Assembly (NCBI GenBank): GCA_009602725.1
Contig: WELB01000082.1
Location: 251,669 to 315,668, forward strand
Length of the DNA: 64,000 nucleotides
Direction of reading: 5' to 3'
Source: Spirogloea muscicola
Lineage: Eukaryota; Streptophyta; Zygnematophyceae; Spirogloeales; Spirogloeaceae
The translations under genes were made by a program, and so were the position numbers. Every line of letters begins with the position of its first letter. The stretch's first letter is position 1. The notes under the pieces are model-generated. The model had not been told where the DNA came from. It saw nothing but the letters and a program-made list of their open reading frames with translations, and did not search any database. Positions 21,300 to 32,300 of the stretch are shown here, piece by piece.

Positions 21300-21765
21300 G
21301 ATGCTTTCGCATTTGGTTGCAGATGAGTTCGTCCCCCTGGCTGTGGACGGCTCTCGGGTCCCAGTCGCTCGACCTGCTGGCCAGGCTTGCGCGGCGCGCT
21401 GTGTCCCGCAGGCGCGGTGAGCCGGCTGACTTCAACGCCGCTGGCTCGTGGGCTCAGGTATACCGTATGCGATTGTCCGTGTCCCTCAGCGGTCCATGGC
21501 CCACGCCTGCATCTGCATGCTGGCCGTGCTCTCGCTGCGGCCTCCGGCTTCCGTCAGGGGGATAGGTTTCCGGCAGCTAGTCTGTTGGATTTGAGGCTCC
21601 TCACTCGTAACCACTGAGTGGTCATCCTCCCCCGTTCTGACATAGCATCTTCAGCTGCTTAGCGCTCTTTTAGGCCCCTCCATCATTTGGCCCCTTCGAA
21701 CCTTTGTTAATTCTTTCTCGGGCGGGCTGGCTGGTGGGGTGGCCTTGTGGCCACCCCACCAGCAG
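21300..21765 (+). mobile_element. Retroelement copy B with enlarged hairpin
   Basis: Coding fragment 21317-21617: LDLLARLARRAVSRRRGEPADFNAAGS and AQVYRMRLSVSLS, then a frameshift, then RALAAASGFRQGDRFPAASL ending LLTRNH-stop. The tail includes GGCCCCTTCGAACCTTTGTTAATTC, then an unusually large hairpin at 21731-21762. This is a perfect 14-bp stem, CTGGTGGGGTGGCC / GGCCACCCCACCAG, with a TTGT loop. Confidence 0.7.
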
Positions 21766-21824
21766 GCGGGCCACATCTTCTCCTGGACGTAGTGACCACT
21801 CTCCTATGACCGCTCACACCCAAC

Positions 21825-22330
21825 CCAGTGTGCCACCAAGGCTCGGTATGCGGTAGCCTGCGCCGCTCCGGCCAAGGAGCTAAAATACGCAGATCACCCG
21901 CGGGAAGACGAGTTCTTCCCGCTCGCCATCGATATGCACGGGGCGCTGGGCGCTCGGTGGCTCGAGCTGCTCAACCAGCTCTCTCGTCACGCCATTGCCC
22001 GCCGCTTCCATGGGGAGCCGGTGGACTCCCATGCAGCAGGGTCGCTAGCGCAGGTGTACCGCATGCGCTTGGCCGTCTCGCTGCAGAGGTCTATGGCCCG
22101 CGCGCTGCCCCTGCGTGCAGGCAGAGCCCTCGCTGCAGCCTCTGGCACTGGCCAGGGGACCCGCTTCCAGGAACCCAGTCTCTCTGACCTGAGGCTGCTT
22201 AGCAGGGGTTACTGAGTGCTTCGTAGCTGCTTCATTTCTTTTTTAGGCTTGTTGTTCTTCGTACTTCCCCTGGCCCCTTCTCGTCCTTTGTTCATTCTTT
22301 TCACAGCCCTTGGCCCCATTGGGAGTGCCA
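21825..22330 (+). mobile_element. Retroelement copy C, longest coding fragment
   Basis: The best-preserved copy. An open frame from about 21834 to 22215 encodes CATKARYAVACAAPAKELKY, DEFFPLAIDMHGALGARWLELL, SLAQVYRMRLAVSLQR, AGRALAAASGTGQG and LRLLSRGY-stop. The FxPLAxDxxGALG pattern resembles the region after reverse transcriptase in algal non-LTR elements; this is from memory of the family and is not proven. The tail ends near GGCCCCATTGGGAGTGCCAC at 22311-22330. Confidence 0.7.
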
Positions 22331-22740
22331 CATCTCTCTTTCGCATGAGGCTGGCGGTCTCGTTCCAGCACTCTCTGGCTCACGCAGTCCACACGCGCGC
22401 CGGCCGCGCTATGGCTGCTGCCTCAGGGTCTCGGTGGAGTGCTTCTTTCCCAGCTTCGATTTATTCTGAGTTGCTGTTGCTCACCCGTGGATACTGAGCT
22501 TCCATCTGCATCATTTCGTGTCCAGTTGTGTAGTTTTTCCTTTTCGGCACCGTTCTGGCCTTTGGATATTGTCCATTCTTTTCTGGGCTGGCGTTGCTAG
22601 CCCCTCTTCTTCTGTTGGCGAGCACTTTCTTTAGGCCCCTCCGTCATCTGGCCCCTTCGAGCCTCTGTCAATTCTTTTCGGGCTGGCTTTTCGCAGCCCT
22701 TGCCGCCATTGGAAGAGCCACCTTCTTAAAATTGAGCGAG
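22331..22740 (+). mobile_element. Retroelement copy D joined head-to-tail
   Basis: Copy C's 3' end runs directly into a 5'-truncated coding fragment (FRMRLAVSFQHSLAHAVHTR, AGRAMAAASGS, LLLLTRGY-stop at 22495-22497). Tails follow at about 22560-22630 (GGGCTGGCGTTGCTAGCCCC) and 22640-22735 (GGGCTG..CAGCCC at 22680). Confidence 0.65.
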
Positions 22741-22992
22741 CTTTCTCTCTTGGCCTGCAGCCCGGCTCCCAGGCCCGGCACCGCCTCCTCGGACGGCCGC
22801 CATCGCCACGGCCGCCCTGCCCGCTCCGCGCGGGCGCGTCCCACGCTGTGCGAATGAGAAGATTGCGGCTGCTGATAATACAAGAGAGGCTATGATAATC
22901 AGCCAAATTGCTGCACCACTCTCTGCCGCCGTCGCAGCCAGCCCTTCTGGGCGGCGCCTCATTGGGTCAGCCTGCGCAAAAACGAGCGTCAC
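22741..22992 (-). other. GC-rich island with a possible short membrane ORF
   Basis: Unique-looking GC-rich DNA between repeat copies. On the minus strand an open frame contains ESGAAIWLIIIASLVLSAA, a convincing single membrane segment preceded by RRPEGLAATAA and followed by basic residues. It may be a gene remnant, a very small gene, or chance. No family was recognised and no start codon is decisive. Confidence 0.25.
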
Positions 22993-23004
22993 CAGTGGGT
23001 CCTG

Positions 23005-23300
23005 CCCACCGCCTGGCCGTATCGCTTCAACGCTCCCTTGCCCACGCCGTCCATACGCGCGCAGGCCGTGCTTTGGCCGCCGCCTCTGGGTCTCGGCGGA
23101 GCGCCTCTTTCCCTGCAGCGAGCTACTCAGACCTGATGTTGCTCACTCGTGGGTACTGAGCTTTCCTCTGTATCGTTTCTGTGTTCTGCAGTATGTTGTA
23201 GTGTAGTCCTTTCTCCGGCTCCTCTTGCTTTGGCTTTGGACATTGTCCTTCTTTTTTGGGCTGGCTTGGCCAGCCCCTCTTTTCTATGGGCGCGCTCTTT
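23005..23300 (+). mobile_element. Retroelement copy E
   Basis: Coding fragment to 23159: HRLAVSLQRSLAHAVHTRAG, RALAAASGSRRSASFPAASY, DLMLLTRGY-stop. The tail has CTTTGGACATTGTCC and an 8-bp stem, GGGCTGGC-TTG-GCCAGCCC, at 23258-23276, then TCTTTTCTATGGGCGCGCT. It shares HAVHTRAG and SRRSASFPA-type residues with copy D. Confidence 0.7.
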
Positions 23301-24040
23301 TCCTTTTACCTCAACACGCCCAGCGGCGCGCCGCGCAGCGACAGCGGCACCGGCGGCATTTCAAAGGAAAAATGCGGCTGCATTTCGAGGAGAGCTGTCG
23401 AGTGGGCGATGCAAAGCTATGGACGATTTCACCAATACTCTCATGCTATGGCCGATGCCCCTTGCTGCACCATGCAAGAAGCATGATGTCTGGCAAAGTG
23501 AGTGACTGCTTCAGGTTGCGCTTCGGTAGGTGTTGCTGCACGACTTCACATTGCATCCAATACAACCGAGCCAAGAGTCCAGCCTGACACCGACGATACA
23601 TTGCTGGTGCTCTTCAAGGCCACGTATTGGGACGAGGGCGTCGCTACAAATGGATGAGGCGAGCGTCGGCCTAACAGTTGGTCGGCCCAACTGGTGGCGA
23701 TTATTTACAGATGCTATACAAGGCCACTCACTGTGCACTGCCAAGATTGAAGAGGCACCTCGACTTCAAGGCTTGCAAGCCGGCCGCAAGTCCATATTCA
23801 TGTAAATCAACGGCAAGTAATATAAGTGATAGGTGCAACACGAAAGTGATAGGTGCAATGCACTTGCTCATCTTGACTTCGTGCTCCTCTTAAACGCAAG
23901 CACCATGAGGCTTCATGAGAGTAATTCCATGAGCAAAGTCTAAGGGCTGTCACATTGATAAACCTCGAGGTGTTTACTGTGGGCTTTGAGGACAATCCGA
24001 GCTGCAGCATGACATGAGCCTAGAAGGCCGTCTAGAAGCT
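23301..24040. other. Spacer without recognisable genes
   Basis: Mid-GC sequence with short open frames on both strands. None has a recognisable domain. No strong repeat was seen. Confidence 0.5.
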
Positions 24041-24245
24041 CCTCCAAAAGAAGGAAGACGCTTCCAGGAGAGAGAAGTGGCTCTCCCAATGGGGGCAAGG
24101 GCTGTGAGAAGCCAGCCCGAAAAGAATTGACAAGGTTCGAAGGGGCCAAACTACGAGCTAAGCAGCGACTGCGGGGCCTGAAGAGGCTATGGCAGAACGG
24201 GGGAGGATGGACCACTTAGTAGTTACGAGTGAGGAGCCTCACATC
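24041..24245 (-). mobile_element. Retroelement 3' end, inverted
   Basis: On the minus strand it reads an ORF end (ACTCGTAACTACTAAG), then TGGTCCATCCTCCCCC, GGCCCCTTCGAACCTTGTCAA, the stem GGGCTG..CAGCCC (24099-24118), and CCCATTGGGAGAGCCACTTC. Order and spacing match the two copies at 52.5 and 53.0 kb. Confidence 0.7.
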
Positions 24246-24329
24246 CGACTGACTAGCTGCCGGTAAACTATCCCCCTGAAGGGGGGAGAGGCCGGTGGCT
24301 GGGAGAGAAGGCCAAAGGCCAGACCCCTG

Positions 24330-24790
24330 CCCCTTTTCTTAGCGGGGGCTAACGACCTTCACCCACTTGAGTTTCTGCGAGCCATTTCAGCTTGCGTTCC
24401 GTCACCCCAACGAACACAGAAGACATAAAGAGCTCTTCCCAATCAGATGGGCGAGGGCTGTAAGAACCGGCTCACAGATATATTCAACAAGGTAGGAAGG
24501 AGCCGGATAGCATAGAGACCAGAGAGGAAACTTTCGTGTATTTGAAACAAACGAAGGCCAAATGGCCAAGTACAAAGGCAAGCACATCTTAAGACCTACA
24601 TAATCTACAGTAGATTGACCCGCTCAGAAACCACAAGTCAAAACATAAAAGTCGCTAACCGATGCCTGGATACTAGATGGCAGATACGAAGCCCTTCTGT
24701 CACCAACTAGAGCTCGCCCAGCTTTCTGGTGCAAAGCATTAGCCTGAGCATTAGCCTGAGAGAGGGGTGCCTGCTCAACAACCCTTAGTC
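24330..24790 (-). mobile_element. Retroelement fragment, subfamily 2, copy 2 (inverted)
   Basis: Minus-strand coding fragment ending at 24624 encodes AQANALHQKAGRALVGDRRA, SYLPSSIQASVSDFYVL and TCGF-stop. Its 3' part shares CTTTGTACTTGGCCATTTGGCC and TTTCAAATACACGAAAG with the plus-strand partner at 20.7-21.2 kb. Confidence 0.65.
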
Positions 24791-24839
24791 TGCAGTTGCA
24801 AGTAGGAGAATTATGAATACTAATGTAACGCCTTGAAAG

Positions 24840-25490
24840 AGCCTTGAGAGCCTCGAAGCCTCGAGAGCCTGCAGTCGCCTCAAGCCTATATTCTGCAGTG
24901 GTGAAGCCCACAACAATTGATAAGGACGAGCATCTGGGACGAGGGCGACGGCGTCGGGAGCGGCGTCGGCGCCCCCGGCGCCGTGCTTGCGCGAGCATCC
25001 CTCGAACCTCGAGCGCCCAGGTTGTGGTCCGCCACTGGGCGGCCCTGGCAGTCGCCATCCTCAGAGCCGCGGGACGTGGAGCTCAGAAGCCCTTCGTGAC
25101 TCGCCCAAGACGTCGCGCCGAGCCGCCGCCGACGTTGGAGCATCCATGTTGTGTGCTAGCCGGACACAGAGCTCCACGAGGAGGCCTTCCAGGCGGGGCA
25201 GGCCCGGCTTGCAGTGCTGCGGGAAGCCGCTTGACGTGGGCTCCGAGAGCGGCCATACCGCTTGGTGCCGGCGGGTACTGCGATGGGGCGGAGCCGCTCC
25301 TTGCCAATGGTGCTCAGGAAGGTGGGCACTGCAGCTAACCTGCCGACGGCACCGTTTTGGCTCAGGCCACTGCTCCGCCTCCCCGCATCTCGCTCAGCGT
25401 GCAGCGCCCCCTGCGGTCCTTGAGCCAGCGCCGCGGCGGCTTGACATCAGGCTCTGCACGGTCGTGTTCAGTGCACAATATTTCCTCAGG
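24840..25490 (-). other. GC-rich candidate coding tract, unassigned
   Basis: Compositionally like exons. On the minus strand, PPRRWLKDRRGRCTLSEMRG (about 25390-25450), VPTFLSTIGKERLRPIAVPA (about 25275-25335) and LPRLEGLLVELCVRLAHNMD (about 25140-25205) read like protein and are separated by intron-like breaks. No family was recognised and the plus strand also has open frames. It may be a small minus-strand gene or a pseudogene. Confidence 0.25.
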
Positions 25491-26351
25491 TTTTCACAAG
25501 GCGGAGCGTTGATATGAAAAACTCAGGATGTAGTGTTGAACTTAGCTTTTTATCACGGGGTCTGCTGTTGCTCACATGTGCGTGTATAGCGGTGCACCCC
25601 AAGCACAAGGAAGACTTGCAGCGGTTGTTGCCGCAGTCTAGGCCCAGCGATCGAGTTGCACCAAGTAAGCTGGAGGAGGGGTGCTCTTGACTCTCGACTG
25701 CGGGGGCTTTCAACAGCCAGCAGGCGCTTACAGAATGAGATGGCATTGCCCAGGCTACACTGTCAATAGTCTCTGAGTTACCCGTTGTGCAACTTCCTCA
25801 GTCCCGCTGTCTGGAATTTGCACCTGCGGAGGTCCAGGTATAGGGGTCAAGGACAAGTTCTACTTGTCTACTTTACTTTCATATCCATGTTAAGTAGACT
25901 CGTACTGCTGACATCAGGCCACGAGTGTTAGCTGGAAGATTCAGGGCTGAGAATGCACCTTGGCTCTAGACATCCGTTACCCCAATGCCAAAGTCCAGCA
26001 CCAGAGTGGAGCATCTAACTCAGTGTTAGATATATTTACACCTGTGTCCAGGAGTTTCACCTCAGGCTGGCAACCTGCCGTGCCTTTGAACCGTGCGCTG
26101 AGGTAGCTATAGAGGCCTTGAGCGGCGCTGCTGTGCAGGCAGGGGGCGAGGCAGCAGCGGCGGCAGGGCCAAGCGCCACCAAGTTTGGGCCGTTCTCGGA
26201 GCACGCGCTCATCCGACCGCTTGCGCAAGAGGCAGCAGCTCAAGCTGCTGGAGCACCCTCGTTGGGCATAGACGCTACTGGCAGCACGTGCAGAGGCCCA
26301 CCGGCAAGCCACGCCCGTGTGCTGCGTCCGAGGCCACAAGGGCACATTGCA
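25491..26351. other. Region upstream of the DNA glycosylase
   Basis: Mid-GC to 26100, then GC-rich and open in frame with the glycosylase from about 26118, so an upstream start or exon is possible. Nothing else was recognised. Confidence 0.45.
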
Positions 26352-28008
26352 ATGGCAGCGGCGGCATCTGCGGAGGCGCTCGTGAGCAGCGGCGGCCTGA
26401 AAAGCCGCCGAAAGAGGCCTGTGACGGCAGCAGCAGCGGCAACAGCGGCCATCCGCGGTTCCACCAAGTTGCGGAAGGAGCAGCGGTGCACCTTATTGAC
26501 AGCACCTGCTGGTCTCCCCACCAGCAGGCCGGATGCTGACTTTCAAGCAAAGCCCGACAGATGCCCGTCTCCGACAGCGCAAGGGGACATTGCGATTCTG
26601 CGCCAAGACTTTTACTGCCGTGATGCCGTCGACCTCGCGCCCTGCCTGCTTGGCAAGCTCCTTCGAAGAGGGTCTGTTGTCCTCCGCATCACTGAGGTAC
26701 AAGGGAGCTCGAGCATTGCATCAGACTGTTGCAAGCCGCCTGTGTATATGCATCTGTTAATTAGGTCAAAATGCTGAGCGCAAAGCCGCAGCTTGATGAA
26801 GCAATACATCACTGAGGCGTAGAGTTACAGCATCATCGTTACCATCTGACACTCTACTGCGCGAAGCGCTCCTGGTCCTGCAGGTGGAGGCGTACCGGCC
26901 AGACGACACAGCTTGCCATGCACGCTTCGGCTTGACCAAGAGGACTGCACCCCTGGTATCACTCTCTGGCTGCATTCCCACACAATCAACAGGCATAGCG
27001 CAATAAATTGAGCCGAGCAGCTGGAGCCCAAGCTATGCACTTACAGGCAGGCCAGCGGCTGCTGCGCCGTTCCAGTTTGGCGAGGCTGGCCGTGCATACG
27101 TCTACCTCTGCTATGGCCTCCACCAGATGCTGAACGTCGTCTGTGACGCGCCCGGTACAGGTGCTGCGGTCCTCATACGAGCGTGCGAGCCTGTCCTAGG
27201 TACTCCTTGGCCCACATCTACTCAGCCACAGTGAAACATTTGCTAACCTCGATCTCTGGCTCTTATACCCCATCTTGACATTTTTGAGGTGCCCAAAATA
27301 CACTTCAGCTTTTGCTGACAGTATCCTAGGCATTGACTAGTCATGCTTGTGAGACAAAAGGTCACTACCATCACAATTGTCAGGTCTGGAGGCCATCAAG
27401 CAGCGCCGGGGTCTGCACACGGACAAGCCAATCCTCTTGACAGGCCCTGGCAAGGTGAACACGCCAGCCATGCTTCATTGCAACGTTGAATGTTATCTAG
27501 ATGTGTTACTTTGGATTGCAGATGCTGGATGTTGACGCCAACAGTCCACACAGTGCTCTGCTGCAACCACTGCCGCCAGGTCGGAGCAGCCCTCGGCCTG
27601 AGCGCTGATTGGTCCAACCACCCACTTTACACGCCCGGTATGACACATTGCTGTGGCATCATCACATCCTGAGACTGGGATGCAGACCCACAGCCATGCT
27701 GCACAGACACATTTGAGTATGCATCCCTAATTAGACTTTTCCCCTCCATGACAAGCTTCCTAAATTGATGAAGATTGGTTATGATGATATATCCAGGTGG
27801 GCTTGAGCTTTGTGATGGACCACCACCTCCTACTGGGATACTCTCTGGCCCCCGAGTTGGCATCTCATATGCGCAGCCGCATGATGTAGCCGCCTGCTGG
27901 CGTTTTGCTGCTGCCGACTGCGAATGGGTCAGCCAGCCGCGAGCTACCTTACTCCCTCATGACAGCTTCTCCACAAGAGAGGCAGATGTAACCTCGGTGC
28001 CAATTTAA
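26352..28008 (+). CDS. MAG: 3-methyladenine DNA glycosylase (AAG/MPG family)
   Basis: Base-excision-repair enzyme that removes alkylated purines from DNA. Six exons: 26352-26696, 26884-26955, 27075-27199, 27384-27454, 27580-27637 and 27797-28008. Every junction checked keeps frame. After an Ala/Arg-rich leader come [19 protein letters not shown], then [11 protein letters not shown], which holds the family's catalytic Glu and base-stacking Tyr (E-A-Y) split around intron 1. Next are [66 protein letters not shown] and [12 protein letters not shown]. The WSNHPLY..GGLEL order is plant-like. The ATG at 26352 is the first in-frame ATG I see; the frame stays open upstream to about 26118, so the start is not certain. 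The gene converges on CPL1. Confidence 0.93.
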
Positions 28009-29378
28009 ACCCTGTACTAACAGGGCCATCATACCACCGAACAATTTGAATTCAATGTCATCTGAAACAAATCTCGCATACAAACAAGTACTTACTGGTT
28101 TGCACAACTGATGGCCTTACTGCATGGAATACTGCTGAGTGCAAGTATGTACAAAAACTTGCAGATGTCACGCTCGTCACACTGCAAACACTGGAAAATT
28201 ATCACTCGCTTTCATTCGTATTGAGACCCAGAGCCCCTAGGAAGGTGATTTCAGTGCTATGCTCGCCATTATCACGGCAATATTGCCAATGATGGCCTCG
28301 TAATCAAAGAATGTGCTTAGAAGCCAGTGCCAAACTGGAGTGGACTAGGATTCCACTTGGAAGAGATGTAATGGTGTGCGTGTTGTCCACTAGAAGCCAA
28401 CTCCGAGACTAGAAGGCAGGCCAGTGCCGACTGCTCAACATGGCACACACATGGCACACCACGGACACCTGCATACATCACCTTAGCTTAACTTGCTTCG
28501 TCCATCAATAACAAGTACTTCGAAGGCTTTAGCTGTGGGGACACCTTGTAGCACTTGCATCTCTTAACTGCCAGTATAGCCACAGGTGATAGGACTGCCT
28601 ACATGTCCTACTTACAGGTGTATCACCACTTTGCGCTGAGGTACTCCAGGTGCTTCAATCTCTTGTTTGAGTGCTGACCAGGAGATCTGGACCCACCAAT
28701 GACTGCTGTGAGAGTTCGCTAACAGTTTGTTCTCTAAACATCTAAATTTTGCTCGTCCTTGTCACCATGTGCTTCTGGTGCATTCTGCTAGATGTTTGTT
28801 GGCCATCCTTTTTCCTCAGAAAATAGCTGACGACCTGAGGACCCTCATGAAGGGCTCCACTTGCACCCCTATTCACTCAAAAGGCAACCCAGGGCACAGC
28901 ATCAAGCAGCTACACGAATGGCTCCGGCAGAGCACCCTCACCCAGGCAAGAGGAATGATGCTTTTGCACGTAATGCATGCTCCGCAGCCTGACAAGGATA
29001 GCACAACCACAATAGAAGTTGAGACGTCAAGTGTGAATTGGAGTCCTAAGGACCTCTCTCAAGTTCTTCTTTGCGAAGCTTGCACCTTCTTCACAGTAAC
29101 CAGCTCCTGCCGCAAGACAATGCTTCAGGCAGTACTCTAAGCAACCATTGCACACTGTCCCAAAGGCTGTGGTCTTGTGCTCAGCATCGCAGACATGACT
29201 AGAGCAGGCTCTGCTAGCGTAGCTGCAAGTATGCCCCTTTGTCACCCTGGTAGCAGGTGAACAATAACCAAGAGCAATTCCTGTTGGAATCTTTGCAGCA
29301 GGCTTGATTATGCGGTAGACATGCAGTGGAACTGAAAGATGAGCTTCTCGGTTCACAAAATACATAGAAGAGTTGTCC
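28009..29378. other. Convergent intergenic region with an exon-like segment
   Basis: Lies between the glycosylase stop and the last recognised CPL1 exon. Most is AT-richer and featureless. At about 28822-28948 the plus strand reads KIADDLRTLMKGS and SIKQLHEWLRQSTLTQ between an AG and a CAG|GC. The last CPL1 exon(s) on the minus strand should also lie here but could not be identified. Confidence 0.4.
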
Positions 29379-32300
29379 ATCACAATTACCGTGTGCATGG
29401 CGGCTTCTCTAGATGGGCCGCTACCAAAGGACAAAGGCGTTCCAGCAGCTTCGATCTGGATAACTATGTGGTTCTGGAGGTGAGGCGGGGGAGGAAACTC
29501 CCTGTAGAGCAGCTCGATTCCCTTACTGGCAAACTGCAAGTATGAAGCAAGCACAATCATGACATCAGACAGTTACTAGGGTGCTGAGGTATGTATGATC
29601 AACATATTGCTCAAAACGTGAGCGTGTGAGCAAATGATCAGATAAAAGCATGCATACAAAGAGCACTGCACAGTGCAGACAGTACAACAATCCCAAGCAG
29701 CAATCTACTTAAGAAGTGCTACCGCTAAGGAGTTCACATGCAGCTCAAGACTTTGCAAGCTTTCCGGTTCAAGCAATCAGCGCACATCACAACCATACAA
29801 CAATGGAGGGACTTTACCTGTTTCTCAAGCTCCTCAACTAGAGGAGACCTGACAGCTTGCTTCCCTGGGCCAGCAAAACTAGGAGGTCCATGATCACCTT
29901 CACCAATGGGCCAAGGAGGTCTCAACCAAGCATTGCTGGGGAATGCATCAGGAGGCCTCTCTTGGGTCTGCGGTCTGTGAACAGCAGTGCCCCTTGGTGC
30001 TCCATTGGCATGCATTAGTGGTGCACTTCCAAGTGGTGGCCTTTGAGATGGCCCGAAGCCTAGACCTAGACTAAGCATGGGTGCAGCTCCTTCAGCAGGA
30101 GGCTGACCAATAAAACCAGCTGGCCTCATTCTAATCTCGCCGTTGTTGACCTGCGCTGCTCCAAGATGCAGCCCTAAGTCGAAATCACGCACGCCACCCA
30201 ACGCGAGTGCACCGTTCTGGTGACCATGACCTTCCTGCAACCTCCTGGGAACAGCACCTGCACTGAAAGCACTCTCTGGCTCGCTGGTAGCTGCTAAGGG
30301 TGGCTCTGCGGCCCTGCCAGTAGGCAAGAAGTCATAAGGCCCCATTGCCTCCAACTTGGGCTGAGAGGGGCCACCTATACTCCTGGCAACTGCTTGAAGG
30401 ACTTGCTCGGCAGCGTGGTGCTTGGCTTCTTTCCTGGACCTGCCAAAGCCCTTTCCAAGCACCTGCCCATAGGCATCAACCTGCAATGACAAGCAACTGT
30501 GATGTGAACACTCAATGCCCTGACCACAATGAAAGGCCTCAAGGAGCAGCCTTGTAACCTCACGCAGTCCCTTGGCAGCTGCAGATAAAGCGTGCCAGCC
30601 TTGGCCTCAATAATCACTGTGTTATGATTTCCACAATGAGCAGCTCGGTCAGACTGTCTCCTATGTTGATGGAGGACTTGACTTTGACCTCCAAGAAAGA
30701 GAGAAGGCGCGCGGTGCCACCAGAAGGAGCCACCAACCTCCAAATCCCTTCCCCTTGTCCATGACTTAGACCTCAATACTAACTCCTACAACTTACACAA
30801 TCCCTCATCATCAACCAGATGCAAATAACCTCTGTGCAAAACACAACTTCCTGCCTGACATCCTTCGAGCAGATTGCAAGGCAGAGTCCAGGAAGTGTGT
30901 GCATCCCTTGCACTGATTCGTTACTCCATGTTGACACAGAGCTCTGCTTACGACCTCTCTCCGACAAAAGTAAGCTGGAGCGTTCTTTCAGGTGCAGATA
31001 CCGTTGACCCTTGCCATATCCTTTTGCTACCATATGACTGCCCCACATGTAGTAGCTAGCCTCTTACCTCCATACGAAACCCAGGTTTTGCTGGTTGCTT
31101 TGGCAGCAGTCTGTAGTCCAACTGCCCACAACATTGGAAGAATTATCCATCAACTTAAGCAATACAAGCAGAAGAGGGCAACCTTGTCACATGCCATTCC
31201 ATTAGAACAACACCTGAGCCACCTTGCAAGGTTCTCTATGCTCTGTTCTCTATGCTCTCAAGTGTCTACAGCATTCCTATTGCTTGAAAAAAATCGGGAC
31301 ACTCTGAGCACCAAAATTGATAGCTATAAAAAAGCTGCCCAAACGTGACCCATAGTGACCTGTTTGTGACAAAGTACACGGAGAGACTAGGATGGAAGGC
31401 TTCAAGAATATGCATGTGCTCACCTTGGCCTGTATTCTCTGGGCGATGGAGTTGAGAAGGTTGACGGATCCTTGAGATGCAGCCTTGCTGTTGGTTGCTT
31501 TAAATTCACGAAGTGCAGTCGCCAACTTTTCAAGAATGGTCTGTGCGCCTGCTTGGGAGCAGGCAAGATTAGGTTGCAGTCCACTTGCAAATGAAGACCG
31601 GTGCTTTTGAAGTCAAACTTACAGGTGACACTTTACAAACACAACATGTTGACAAGGACATCTAGTAAGCATAATTCAGGGCATGCTTGGTGCTTATTAT
31701 TAGCATACCTAGTGCACAGCCTTTTATCTGCATGCAAGAGAAACAGATATGCCCCTTTGGGCGCAGTTTGTATGACAGATGGAAGGCATGATATATTGCC
31801 ATGGCTACAGGCAGATGATTGATTACTAAGCGTATGCTCCAGTACTTAAGAAGGCATCTCAAAGGTCATCCCAGTGGAAGACTTACTGTCGTCAGCCAGG
31901 GCATAACCTTCTGGATTCAGTGTCCTCTCTTTCCTCCTTGTGGGATTCTCTTCTTCCTTCAAGCAAAGAGGGCTCAATCACCAGCTTCTTCAGTGACACT
32001 AGCATGCACCAGATCTGATACGTCACATGCAATGGCAAGGTGATTGACAATAACAGGCCAGTGCAGTGCAGGGCAGTGCTTTGCATCTTAGCACACTGCC
32101 AAGTACCCAAACTTGAATAGGTGATTCAGAGAGCCGCAAGTTAGTGCTTGTACTTTGCTAAGGTCGACTAAAGGCTGGCGAGGCGATGTGCTGCCTGGAG
32201 GTGTTGGAGCCGCATGCTGCAAAGGGATCTCTTCAATTTTTCGCTGCCAATGACCTGGAGTTGGCCTCACAGGAAAGAGGATATTGGGAGGAACTAATGT

